A DNA stretch of 64,000 nt from Lachnospiraceae bacterium NE2001 (GTDB taxonomy: Bacteria > Bacillota > Clostridia > Lachnospirales > Lachnospiraceae), in the NCBI GenBank assembly GCA_900110635.1, contig FOEK01000016.1:26160-90159 (forward strand), in the 5' to 3' direction. The notes beneath the pieces were generated by a model. The model made no database searches. It was not told where the DNA came from and saw only the letters and a program-made list of their open reading frames with translations. Position numbers and translations under genes: made by a program. Every line of letters starts with the position of its first letter. Within the stretch, counting starts at the first letter, position 1. Shown here piece by piece: positions 53,409 through 61,252 of this stretch.

Positions 53409-53717
53409 ATGCCGAGAAATACGAGACCAGATTTTAAGAAGATGATGGAAGATAAAACGGTAATAAGAGCTTTTGTATACTGCTACGAGAAAAGACGTAA
53501 TGAAGCAGGAGAACTGGAAGAGATACTCAGGACCCAGTACGGTGGATATGAAGTCCTTATCAGGAAGGATGACGCCACTCTCTTCCCATACTCAGATGCC
53601 CTCTCCAGTATAGTAAATCCTAGTAAAAATAATCATGTGGGACCTTCATTTCAAACGGAAATACAAAATCTCCTCTTTTTTTTATTCGGAAAGATATATT
53701 TTTGTGCAAAAAAATAG
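53409..53717 (+). CDS. Short protein of unknown function, possibly truncated
   Basis: 102 residues with an excellent start site, GGTAAAGGAGGAGAAAGAA. The first 80 residues (FKKMMEDKTVIRAFVYCYEKRRNEAGELEEIL...YGGYEVLIRKDDATLFPYSDAL) are soluble, charged and plausible. The end (NLLFFLFGKIYFCAKK) is AT-driven and ends in a TTTTTGTGCAAAAAAATAG string that also occurs at about 39531, so the natural C-terminus may be lost. Family not recognised. Confidence 0.5.
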   Translation: MPRNTRPDFKKMMEDKTVIRAFVYCYEKRRNEAGELEEILRTQYGGYEVLIRKDDATLFPYSDALSSIVNPSKNNHVGPSFQTEIQNLLFFLFGKIYFCAKK

Positions 53718-53786
53718 ATAAAGCATTATGTAATAATGGCTTTGTTGAATTGAAAGAATAAGTTCTATATTGGAGGTTAAGTATAT

Positions 53787-55385
53787 ATGAAATCAAAGAT
53801 TTGTTTATTTGTTTTATCAGTTTTTATGGTTGTTGGGATGATCAGTGATACTGCTCAGGCAGGAAGTGCCTGGCACAGAGATGGGAACGGATGGTGGTAC
53901 CAGGAGGATAACTGGTATCCGGCTGATCAGTGGTATGAAATCAGTGGGAACTGGTATTACTTTTCGAATGGTGGATATATCGAGACCAGTGCTTACCGTG
54001 ATGGTTGCTGGCTTGATTCTGATGGAATCTGGAATAAGGCGTACTCGGGAGGTCACTGGGCTTCGGACGGGAAAGGGTATTGGTATACCGATAATTCTGG
54101 CTGGTACCCTTCCTCCACCTGGCTCTGGATAGATGGTAAATGCTACTATTTTAAGAATGACGGATATATGGCAGTAGATGAGTGGGTAGGAGATTACTAC
54201 CTTGGTTCAGATGGTGCGTGGGTTCCAGGGGTGAAGAGGGAAACTGGATCAGATAAGGCAACCGAAGTAAAGACGGGCAAGGCAACCGATGTTACCCCAA
54301 GTAAGGCAACCGAAGTTGAACCAAGTAAGACAACCGAAGTTGAACCAGTTAAGGCAGCTGAGGTTACCCCAGATAAGGCGAGCGAAGAGGTACCAAGCAA
54401 GAAAGCCGAAGACACCCCAAACAAGGCGAGTGAAGATACCTCCAGCAAGACAACAGACACAGTGGAAGAGAAGAGTGAATCTTCAGTTCCTTCTGGTAAT
54501 GAGGAAGAAGATGAGGGGATCGTTAGTCAGGATGTTGAAACTCTTTCTCTGAATGTTGAGGGTAAAGAAGCTTCTTTAAGTCTGGCCTGGAATCCTATAA
54601 GTGATGCTTCAGGTTACCGTATCTACTTGGGAAGTGACAAGAACTCACTTGGTCAGGTTGCTGTCAATACGTCAAGGGAAGATGTGACGATCACATTCAG
54701 ATATATGACTGCCGGGACGTATTATGCCAAGGTTGTTGGTTACAAGGATGTAAATGGTACAAAGGTGAATCTTGTTGAGAGTGATGTGGTAATGGGAGTA
54801 GTGAAATCTAAGCTGGCCTCAACCCAGCCTTCTCCTCCAAGTAGTTCATCCACAACGCCTGCATCATCTGAGACGACAACCTCCTCCGAACCTGCATCAT
54901 CTACACCTTCTACATCAAGTGATACGGCACCTTCGAAGTCTGAATCTACAACCACTCAGCCACAAGTTACTGTTGAAAGTAATGATAGTATTATTATGAA
55001 TGTGCTTGCCAAGACTAATGATATACGTAGAGGCGTTGGCAAAGATTCTCTTAAGACGAGTGCTGTTCTTACTGTAATAGCCCAGAAAAGAGCCGAGCAT
55101 ATGGTTCAGAATAACTATTTTTCTCATTATTACAATGGACAGAGACAACTGGTTTACTGGAGAGATTATTACGGATATTCCAAAGATCTTATCGTTGGTG
55201 AAAATATCGCAAAGGTATATCCCGGTGAAGATACATCAGGATCAGCAGTTGATGCGTGGGTTAAGTCTCCTGGTCATTATAGCAATATCATCGATAGTGA
55301 TTATGTGACAACTGGGATAGCAGTAGCGAAGTATGACGACGGGATGTATGTGATAGTTCAGGTATTTTCCGGTGGTACAAAGTAA
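53787..55385 (+). CDS. Secreted CAP-domain protein with cell-wall-binding repeats
   Basis: 532 residues. Signal peptide to about 25 (LFVLSVFMVVGMISDTAQA). Choline/cell-wall-binding aromatic repeats follow to about 150 (GWWYQEDNWYPADQWYEI, GNWYYFSNGGYI, GYWYTDNSGWYPSSTW), then a low-complexity KATEV/PSKTTEVEP linker, a fibronectin-III-like domain (about 255-345), a Ser/Thr linker, and a C-terminal CAP/SCP domain (HMVQNNYFSHYYN, GENIA, WVKSPGHYSNI). It is surface-attached. The CAP role is unknown in most Firmicutes. It lies between the two CRISPR arrays. Confidence 0.88.
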   Translation: MKSKICLFVLSVFMVVGMISDTAQAGSAWHRDGNGWWYQEDNWYPADQWYEISGNWYYFSNGGYIETSAYRDGCWLDSDGIWNKAYSGGHWASDGKGYWYTDNSGWYPSSTWLWIDGKCYYFKNDGYMAVDEWVGDYYLGSDGAWVPGVKRETGSDKATEVKTGKATDVTPSKATEVEPSKTTEVEPVKAAEVTPDKASEEVPSKKAEDTPNKASEDTSSKTTDTVEEKSESSVPSGNEEEDEGIVSQDVETLSLNVEGKEASLSLAWNPISDASGYRIYLGSDKNSLGQVAVNTSREDVTITFRYMTAGTYYAKVVGYKDVNGTKVNLVESDVVMGVVKSKLASTQPSPPSSSSTTPASSETTTSSEPASSTPSTSSDTAPSKSESTTTQPQVTVESNDSIIMNVLAKTNDIRRGVGKDSLKTSAVLTVIAQKRAEHMVQNNYFSHYYNGQRQLVYWRDYYGYSKDLIVGENIAKVYPGEDTSGSAVDAWVKSPGHYSNIIDSDYVTTGIAVAKYDDGMYVIVQVFSGGTK

Positions 55386-55509
55386 TGTATCTGCCGGAAT
55401 GTTGGCAAATACTAGTAATTATGCCAGTTATTTGAAATGCTAATGTAAGAGGATGTTTCAACTAGCGGTATTATTTTTATAAAGAATATATTTAAGAAAG
55501 GTGTTTACT

Positions 55510-57276
55510 ATGAATAAAAGATTTCATTTTATCAAAAAGATTATTGCTTTATCAGTTGTGACTACTGTTATATTGTCCTGCATTAATCCTGGTGTCTCAG
55601 CAGTTATGGCAGAAGAGGAGGATGTGTGGAATAACGCAGTCCCGAATGGGACGGTACACGCGATGTATGGGGATTATTGTAAACGTTGTGGTCATTGCTT
55701 AGGAGATATTGAAAGCCTTAGGTGCTATGAGAAGTATGGCTTTTATATCATCAACAGCCACGATGTTGATGCTCGTAAATACCTTGATGAAGCTTTTTCC
55801 ACTGAAGATGATGCTCACAACCATATAATGCTTACAGACCTTAGTAAAAGTCCTAACAAAACAGGTATAGATGATCCGGATTACGATTATACTGATTATC
55901 CTTCCGATGAAAAATGTGAAATGATAGGGACTTCCAGATGGTGGTCATCACTTGTATATGAAAACCCTGTTGATTATCTTCTGCCAGCTCACACTGTCCC
56001 TGAGATTGAAAAAACACATCCAATTGCTCAGGTAACATGTAAAGAAAGTGACTGGGCTGCTACTATATGGGGAAAAAAGACTGTCGATATGAAGTATACG
56101 GGAGAAGAAGTCCATCCGGAACTTCGTGTTATCAGTGATGGAGTAGTGCTTGATGAAGATAGTTATGACGTTTTCTATAAGTGCGAGGAAAATGGAGAAT
56201 ATAACTTCGGTGATTCCTTTACAAGAGACTGGACTAATACTAACGGTTGTGTATTCGAAAACTATCTTTACGACTCCTCCGATCCCGTCCCTGAGTCAGA
56301 TCCCTCTATCCTGCCTGGAAAATATGCTGTTATAATCCGATTCAACCGAAACTCCAAGTTCAGGGGAATGATGAGAATCGAGTACCATATCTCCGAGTAT
56401 TTTAAAGGCGTAGAGTATTTCGGGAATAAACCTGACGGCACTCACATTTTTATTTACCGTTATGAAAAAGGTGATGGGGAGTATTTTTATTATGGGACCG
56501 GTCTTTCTGAGGGAACTCTTATTGAGAACGAGACTTTCCAGGTTAATACCAAGGATGGAGTGCTGACTATAACCTGTGGCAACTATGTGGAACTTGAGGG
56601 ATATGATACATATGAAGAAACTCTTGAACCATATAGTGATGAAGATACAGAAAATCTAGATTTTGAAACCCCTGATAATGATAATAATAGTGCTGATGGT
56701 ACAACTTCTTATCAGGGTACCACTGGAAATACAGCACAGACGGATATAAATAAGGGGAATACCGCAGCTGACAGTACAGATTCTGCAGGCAGTTCAGTTC
56801 CTGTTGATGGTTTAGATAATAGAAATAATACTGGAAATTCTTTATTTTATTCAAAAGAGTGGTATAACGGAAAATGGTATGATGCTGACGGAGCACAGTC
56901 ATATGATGGGACCCTTAGCTGGAAGTACAATTCTGTTGGCTGGTGGGTCGAGGATAGTAATGGGTGGTATCCTGTGAGCCAGTGGCAGAAGATTGACGGG
57001 GACTGGTATTATTTTGACTCATCGGGATATATGGCTTCAGACGAATGGGTTGGCGGCTACTGGATAAACGGAAATGGAACCTGTACTTATGACGGAACTG
57101 CTTCCTGGAAGAAGTGCTCCGGCGGCTGGTGGTACGGTGATACATATGGCTGGTACGCATATAGTCAGTGGCAGAAGATTGACAGCAAGTGGTATTACTT
57201 TGACTCATCAGGAATAATGGTCACAAGCAAGATGATAGACGGCTACTGGATAGACTCTGATGGGGTCTGCCAGTAG
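55510..57276 (+). CDS. Secreted cell-wall-binding surface protein
   Basis: 588 residues from ATG 55510 (GAAAGGTGTTTACT upstream). Signal peptide to about 32. An N-terminal segment has a CKRCGHC metal-binding-like pair. A Y-T-G-E-E-V-x-P-type Ig-like domain lies near 190-300 (VDMKYTGEEVHPELRVISDG). After an Asn/Thr-rich linker come aromatic cell-wall-binding repeats (GWYPVSQWQKIDGDWYYFDSSG; GWYAYSQWQKIDSKWYYFDSSG). Probably an adhesin or wall-bound protein. Its repeats are related to those of the preceding protein. Confidence 0.82.
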   Translation: MNKRFHFIKKIIALSVVTTVILSCINPGVSAVMAEEEDVWNNAVPNGTVHAMYGDYCKRCGHCLGDIESLRCYEKYGFYIINSHDVDARKYLDEAFSTEDDAHNHIMLTDLSKSPNKTGIDDPDYDYTDYPSDEKCEMIGTSRWWSSLVYENPVDYLLPAHTVPEIEKTHPIAQVTCKESDWAATIWGKKTVDMKYTGEEVHPELRVISDGVVLDEDSYDVFYKCEENGEYNFGDSFTRDWTNTNGCVFENYLYDSSDPVPESDPSILPGKYAVIIRFNRNSKFRGMMRIEYHISEYFKGVEYFGNKPDGTHIFIYRYEKGDGEYFYYGTGLSEGTLIENETFQVNTKDGVLTITCGNYVELEGYDTYEETLEPYSDEDTENLDFETPDNDNNSADGTTSYQGTTGNTAQTDINKGNTAADSTDSAGSSVPVDGLDNRNNTGNSLFYSKEWYNGKWYDADGAQSYDGTLSWKYNSVGWWVEDSNGWYPVSQWQKIDGDWYYFDSSGYMASDEWVGGYWINGNGTCTYDGTASWKKCSGGWWYGDTYGWYAYSQWQKIDSKWYYFDSSGIMVTSKMIDGYWIDSDGVCQ

Positions 57277-57391
57277 TTACAGTCGGACTAATTAAGAGTA
57301 TTGCGATTGGTAAATGATCTTTTGGTTTTAAAGAGATTATTCCCTACTAAACGATAATTTGATATAATGTTACCGATATAATAATTTTGAG

Positions 57392-57441
57392 CCGCAAATG
57401 CGTCTGCGAAACGGCTAATTCTCTGCCTCGGGAGAGGTAGG
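57392..57441 (+). promoter_or_regulatory. Leader of CRISPR array 2
   Basis: GAGCCGCAAATGCG...AAACGGCT followed by CTGCCT-CGGGAG-AGGTAG directly before the first repeat. This matches the leader of array 1 over about 55 bases, including both hairpins. TTGATATAATG and GATATAAT around 57359-57383 give -10-like boxes upstream. Confidence 0.65.
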
Positions 57442-57693
57442 GCTAAAAGAAAAAAGCCCGACATAGTGGGCGATAACTCTTTTACTCCTACTCGACATTG
57501 GTTACTTATACAAGTTAAAAGAAAAAAGCCCGACATAGTGGGCGATAACTTTCCTCCACATAAATATGCATGGCCATTTCCTGTTAAAAGAAAAAAATTC
57601 GACATAGTGGGCGATAACCCCATAGGGGAGAAAACATTTCTGGCATACTGTTCACACAGGTAAAAGAAAAAAACCGACATAGCGGGCTGATAT
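57442..57693 (+). CRISPR. Orphan CRISPR array 2: 4 repeats, 3 spacers
   Basis: Repeats at 57442, 57514, 57583 and a shortened one at 57660. Spacers are 36, 33 and 41 bases. The repeat is the array 1 repeat with AAAAAAG for AAAACAG, GTGGGC for GCGGGC and GATAAC for AATAAC; the stem GCCCG/TGGGC still forms through G-U. Copy 3 has AATTCG where others have AGCCCG, and copy 4 is degenerate. No cas genes adjoin; it presumably borrows Cas13a and Cas1-Cas2 from 46-52 kb, if used at all. Confidence 0.85.
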
Positions 57694-57707
57694 TAAAACT
57701 AAGTATT

Positions 57708-57746
57708 AAAATCCCCGGGTCTCATCCGACTCGGAGATTTTTTATT
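57708..57746 (+). terminator. Terminator after array 2
   Basis: AAATCCCCGGGTC and GACTCGGAGATTT form a 13-position stem with one mismatch and one G-U around TCATCC, followed by further T. It should end the short pre-crRNA. Confidence 0.65.
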
Positions 57747-57834
57747 GGAAAAACAGTGGGCAAATTGAATTAGTTATATTCTTATTGGACAATGTATATT
57801 AAGAAACTATTCCCTGAAAGGAGGAGAGAAAGTA

Positions 57835-58038
57835 ATAATAAATACTGATAAAACGATTAGTAAGATTGCTTTTGTTGGAGTTAATAAAAGGTGGCAGAAG
57901 CCATTTGCTCAAATAAAGAAAAAAGAAATTGTGATTACAGTTCAGTCTGATTATGAAAATTCCAAAGAGTGGGTACTAAAAAGGATTATCGAAAATCCAA
58001 CGATCACTATAATTACATCTGGGATTATGGTAAAATGA
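57835..58038 (+). pseudogene. Small open frame lacking a usual start codon
   Basis: After an excellent AAAGGAGGAGAGAAA site, a 67-codon frame begins ATA ATA (no ATG, GTG or TTG) and reads NTDKTISKIAFVGVNKRW onwards to TIITSGIMVK before TGA at 58036. It looks like a real small protein whose start codon mutated, or one that uses ATA. The last 34 bases are duplicated at 59745. Confidence 0.4.
58005..58038. repeat. 34-bp direct repeat, left copy
   Basis: CACTATAATTACATCTGGGA and the following 14 bases to TAAAATGA match 59745-59778 with two mismatches. The pair flanks the Rpn-type gene. This copy is the 3' end of the small frame at 57835. A GAGAACCGTACCCC repeat (58096-58120) follows. Confidence 0.75.
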
Positions 58039-58139
58039 TATGGTTAGAAATGAGCTTCCTGAATCGAATAGGTTAAATGTGACAGGCCTGTCCTTGAGAA
58101 CCGTACCCCTGTCTTTCAATTATATAATCTTGTAAATGC

Positions 58140-58178
58140 AAAATCCCCGAGATACTTTAGTGGTATCTCGGGGATAAA
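58140..58178 (-). terminator. Terminator of the Rpn-type gene
   Basis: ATCCCCGAGATAC (58143-58155) and GTATCTCGGGGAT (58163-58175) pair perfectly over 13 bp. On the minus strand the stem is followed by TTTTGCATTT, right after the stop of the minus-strand gene. Confidence 0.8.
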
Positions 58179-58207
58179 AATGTTTGCAACAATAAAAACT
58201 ATGCAAA

Positions 58208-59374
58208 TTATGAGTTTTTGATTTGCTCTAATTCTTTTTTTAGTCGAAGAATTTCTTCCATCAATTCAACATTAGCTTTGTTTGACTCATCAAGAGCTTT
58301 GTTCGTTTCATCAAGAGTCTTGTTGGTTTCATTTAGTTCTGTTTTTAGGTCTTCAATAGTATCAATATATCTATCAACATCAAGATCAAGGGATTCGTCA
58401 TGTAACATGGTATCAACCTCCTCAATACTGCTGTATTTTGAATAGAGGTAATCAAATAGTTTTGTCGTTAGCTGAAGTAGCAAATTCATGTCATTTCGAG
58501 TGATATCACTACTTTTGTAACTGTCCTCTATCGTCTTGATTATATCACGCTGATAGATATCTCTCAACTCTTGGATGGCCTCTTGGAGACTCTTTCCTGG
58601 TGAGTTATAGTCAGAGTAGTTGTAAGAGCAATTGTCAGAGTTGGTGCTTGATCCATTGTCACAGTTGTTGTCAGGGTTACAGTCAAGGCCAGAACCTTGC
58701 TCTTCTTTGATAGTTGCCTCGTAAGCTCGTCTAAACTTGTCTCGTACCTTTAGCAGCTTGAACGGTAGCAGTATGATCATATGCTTGCTTATGATTTCCT
58801 GCATAGATTCATTCTGGAACTTGATAGTAGTAATTTCAAATGAAAACTCTTTCTCTTCGTTTACTACAAGTGTGATCTGGTATTCATCTGGAATATATTC
58901 TGCTGCGTCAAGGTAAATTACGACCTGCTTTGGAAATAAAAGCTTCACGCCGCACCTGACTCCATTTTCATCAAATATATCCTCAGGATGTCTCTTAGAA
59001 TGGTTGTATCCATAATCAAATACTCTAAGTAAGATAGACTCATCATCTTTATACATTTGAGCTTCAAGGTGATAGCTGTCTGTGCCATTGATGGTAATTA
59101 TGGTATCTGCAATTGTTTTCTTTAATTTGTCGTCTACATTTTCAGTCCAGTTATAGGTTATGGTACTATCTAGGGAGTAATCAGTACCAAATATTCCATT
59201 TATAAACCTAACAATAGTTGTAGAAGACAGAGTGATAATTCTTTTGAAAATCCTATCGAATATGTCGTGAGGATGGAGGGACATCTTATCAGATATTTCT
59301 ATGCAATCTTTGCTTTTATCTGATCCAATATTCAATTGTTTGTCAATGTTCCCGTATGGGAGAGTATTGTTCAT
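58208..59374 (-). CDS. Rpn-family putative recombination-promoting nuclease (PD-(D/E)XK type)
   Basis: 388 residues from the ATG at 59374, with CGGAGG ten bases upstream on that strand; a frame open to 59494 has no site. HDIFDRIFKRIITLSSTTIVRFINGIFG is the family start. ADTIITINGTDSYHLEAQM holds the D...ExQ catalytic core. A Ser/Asn-rich region and a C-terminal coiled coil (ELNETNKTLDETNKALDESNKAN) follow. Rpn proteins are nucleases, formerly called transposases, often mobile or in defence contexts. Flanked by a 34-bp direct duplication, suggesting acquisition. Confidence 0.8.
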   Translation of the reverse strand: MNNTLPYGNIDKQLNIGSDKSKDCIEISDKMSLHPHDIFDRIFKRIITLSSTTIVRFINGIFGTDYSLDSTITYNWTENVDDKLKKTIADTIITINGTDSYHLEAQMYKDDESILLRVFDYGYNHSKRHPEDIFDENGVRCGVKLLFPKQVVIYLDAAEYIPDEYQITLVVNEEKEFSFEITTIKFQNESMQEIISKHMIILLPFKLLKVRDKFRRAYEATIKEEQGSGLDCNPDNNCDNGSSTNSDNCSYNYSDYNSPGKSLQEAIQELRDIYQRDIIKTIEDSYKSSDITRNDMNLLLQLTTKLFDYLYSKYSSIEEVDTMLHDESLDLDVDRYIDTIEDLKTELNETNKTLDETNKALDESNKANVELMEEILRLKKELEQIKNS

Positions 59375-59744
59375 AAACTTAAAGCCTCCGTATAACAAGT
59401 ATCCCCGGGAATTAGATTTGCAAATCTTGTTGATAATGCTAGCGTTTGTGCAGATTATGCTAGCAAAAATGAAGGATGATTTCAATCCCCCCAAATCCCA
59501 CGTTATGTAGCGCGCAGATTCTGCGCCGGTATTTTAAACAAATAAAATGAAATCTAAAATGAAGTATTTTGTAGGAATAATGCATTGACAAAATAAATGG
59601 TTGACATAAATCAAAAATCAAGGTCTGTAGAGGGAAATTGTCTCAAAAAGTTTAGTGAAAATAGACAACGAGATTTGTGAAAAAAACCGGCAACAAATTC
59701 TAGCATTTATCATTATTTTATAATGTTATGTTAACCCAGTCTCA
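59375..59744. other. AT-rich gap upstream of the Rpn-type gene
   Basis: No gene seen. It contains a 15-base inverted repeat, GCGCAGATTCTGCGC (59512-59526), in an otherwise AT-rich stretch, and two TTGACA hexamers 17 bases apart (about 59586 and 59603), neither with a convincing -10 on the plus strand. It presumably carries the promoter of the minus-strand gene. Confidence 0.3.
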
Positions 59745-59778
59745 CACTATTATTACATCAGGGATTATGGTAAAATGA
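59745..59778. repeat. 34-bp direct repeat, right copy
   Basis: Second copy of the segment at 58005-58038 (two mismatches); in one frame it still reads TIITSGIMVK then stop. TGGTAAAAT inside it is an extended -10-like box. GAGAACCGTCCTCTG of the dispersed family follows at 59796, as a relative follows the left copy. Confidence 0.75.
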
Positions 59779-59835
59779 AGTCGTTAAATATAAGACAGAG
59801 AACCGTCCTCTGTTTTAAAAAAGAAGGAGTATTTT

Positions 59836-61122
59836 ATGGGGTATAATTTTTTTAATATTAAAGAGGTTTCTGGGGTGTTCAACCAGAAGCTGAATGAGTT
59901 CAGGGCATCACTGGGCACGGCGATTTCGACGGGAAGAGGCATCCCATTTGCGGACAGTGACATTTCATATGTTTTGAAGCTTCAGCACGACAGGATCCGA
60001 AGGAAGGGAATGGAGCTGGAGTATAATATTTATGCCCGGAATGAAGGTGATAACAGGTTCATTTCAGGCAGCAACTGGCAGGACGCACATTATAATAGTA
60101 TGGTCTGCTTCAACCAAAGTGGCATAAAGAGGATAGTAAGGCGGGGCGGAAATGCTTCGTACAAGGATGAAATAAGGGCGGTAATGTACGGCACCATAAC
60201 GGATGTTGTAAATGGTACGCATCCGGATAATGATCCTTACAGTTGTCCGAACTGCGGCTCGGTGTCCACGGTTGCCAGCCTTCAGAACGGCTGCCAGTAC
60301 TGCGGAACGAGGTTCAAGATGGATGAGCTCTTTCCGAAGATTACATCCTACTATTTTCTGGAAGATGCAGGAATGACGAAGAAGGAGCTACTGACGGGAT
60401 TTCTGAAGGTTTATCCTTTCACTATGGCTGGTACATACATTCTCTGCTGCATCCTTAGGGGCGACGTTTATCTGCCTTGGAACCTGGTGCATCACATTTC
60501 AACACTGATTGCTATGGTCATCGGAATTATTCTGGGGTGCGTTCCCATTTCATATTTTATATATGCATATTTCCTGTTTATGAGACTGATAGTTAAGGCG
60601 ATTTCAAATGCTGGTAAAATGGGAACTGCTGGTTCGAGGAGCCGATTTGAAACCAGGATGAAGCGGATCAGCCCTGAGTTTTCGTATGAATATTTCACCA
60701 GCAAGGTTCTCTCCCTGATCAAGACGGCGGTATATTCCCAGGATGAGCGTGAGCTTATGTTTTACGAAGGAAATGCGCTGGACCCTAAAATGAAAGATAT
60801 CATAGACCTGAATTACGGCGGAGCGCTGGGCTGTCTTAGCTTTAAAGATGAAGGAAATCTTGTGACGGTTGTGACAAAGGCTTATTTCGATGTGCTTTAT
60901 GCCACAGAAAACAAGGTTTACAGCAAATCTCAGGTATTTTCTGCGACGTTAAGACGCCGCACTGATATTCCGGTAAATATGAACTTCTCTATGACACGTA
61001 TCGCGTGCCCATCCTGTGGCGCAAGCTTCGATGCGACCAAAATCAAAAATTGTCCATATTGCGGGAATAAATACGACGGCATCTCGAATGACTGGGTGCT
61101 GATCGACCTACGATACAACTAA
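59836..61122 (+). CDS. Membrane protein with two zinc ribbons, TIM44-like region
   Basis: 428 residues. A soluble N-terminal region is followed by zinc ribbon 1 (CPNCGSVST...CQYCGTRF, about 136-157), two membrane helices (about 195-215 and 220-255), and a domain after SPEFSYEYFTSKVLSLIKTAVYS that recalls TIM44-like/Tim44-type proteins. Zinc ribbon 2 (CPSCGASFD...CPYCGNKY) is near the end. Function unknown. The start follows AAAGAAGGAGTATTTT. Confidence 0.65.
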   Translation: MGYNFFNIKEVSGVFNQKLNEFRASLGTAISTGRGIPFADSDISYVLKLQHDRIRRKGMELEYNIYARNEGDNRFISGSNWQDAHYNSMVCFNQSGIKRIVRRGGNASYKDEIRAVMYGTITDVVNGTHPDNDPYSCPNCGSVSTVASLQNGCQYCGTRFKMDELFPKITSYYFLEDAGMTKKELLTGFLKVYPFTMAGTYILCCILRGDVYLPWNLVHHISTLIAMVIGIILGCVPISYFIYAYFLFMRLIVKAISNAGKMGTAGSRSRFETRMKRISPEFSYEYFTSKVLSLIKTAVYSQDERELMFYEGNALDPKMKDIIDLNYGGALGCLSFKDEGNLVTVVTKAYFDVLYATENKVYSKSQVFSATLRRRTDIPVNMNFSMTRIACPSCGASFDATKIKNCPYCGNKYDGISNDWVLIDLRYN

Positions 61123-61202
61123 AGACAGGGGACGGTTCTGTGTCTAAAAAAAATACAGGGGACGGTTCTCAGTTGTTGATTTTTGGACAGGAGACAGTTC
61201 TG
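61122..61202. repeat. GGGACGGTTCTC dispersed repeat, three copies in a row
   Basis: GACAGGGGACGGTTCTGTGTC, ACAGGGGACGGTTCTCAG and ACAGGAGACAGTTCTGTGTC lie within 80 bases. The first and third can each fold (GACA/TGTC). This is the densest cluster of the family in the window, between the zinc-ribbon and macrodomain genes. Confidence 0.7.
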
Positions 61203-61252
61203 TGTCTGAAATATGGGGTACGGCCTCGATTATGTGCGTGGAGGTTGAAGAT

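Noticed and set aside
53130..57391. Prophage or integrative element between the arrays
   Set aside because: No integrase, structural or replication genes and no attachment sites; only surface-protein genes and one short unknown gene.
58208..59374. Complete insertion sequence
   Set aside because: The gene is Rpn-type, but no terminal inverted repeats flank it. The 34-bp direct repeats are too long for an ordinary IS target duplication.
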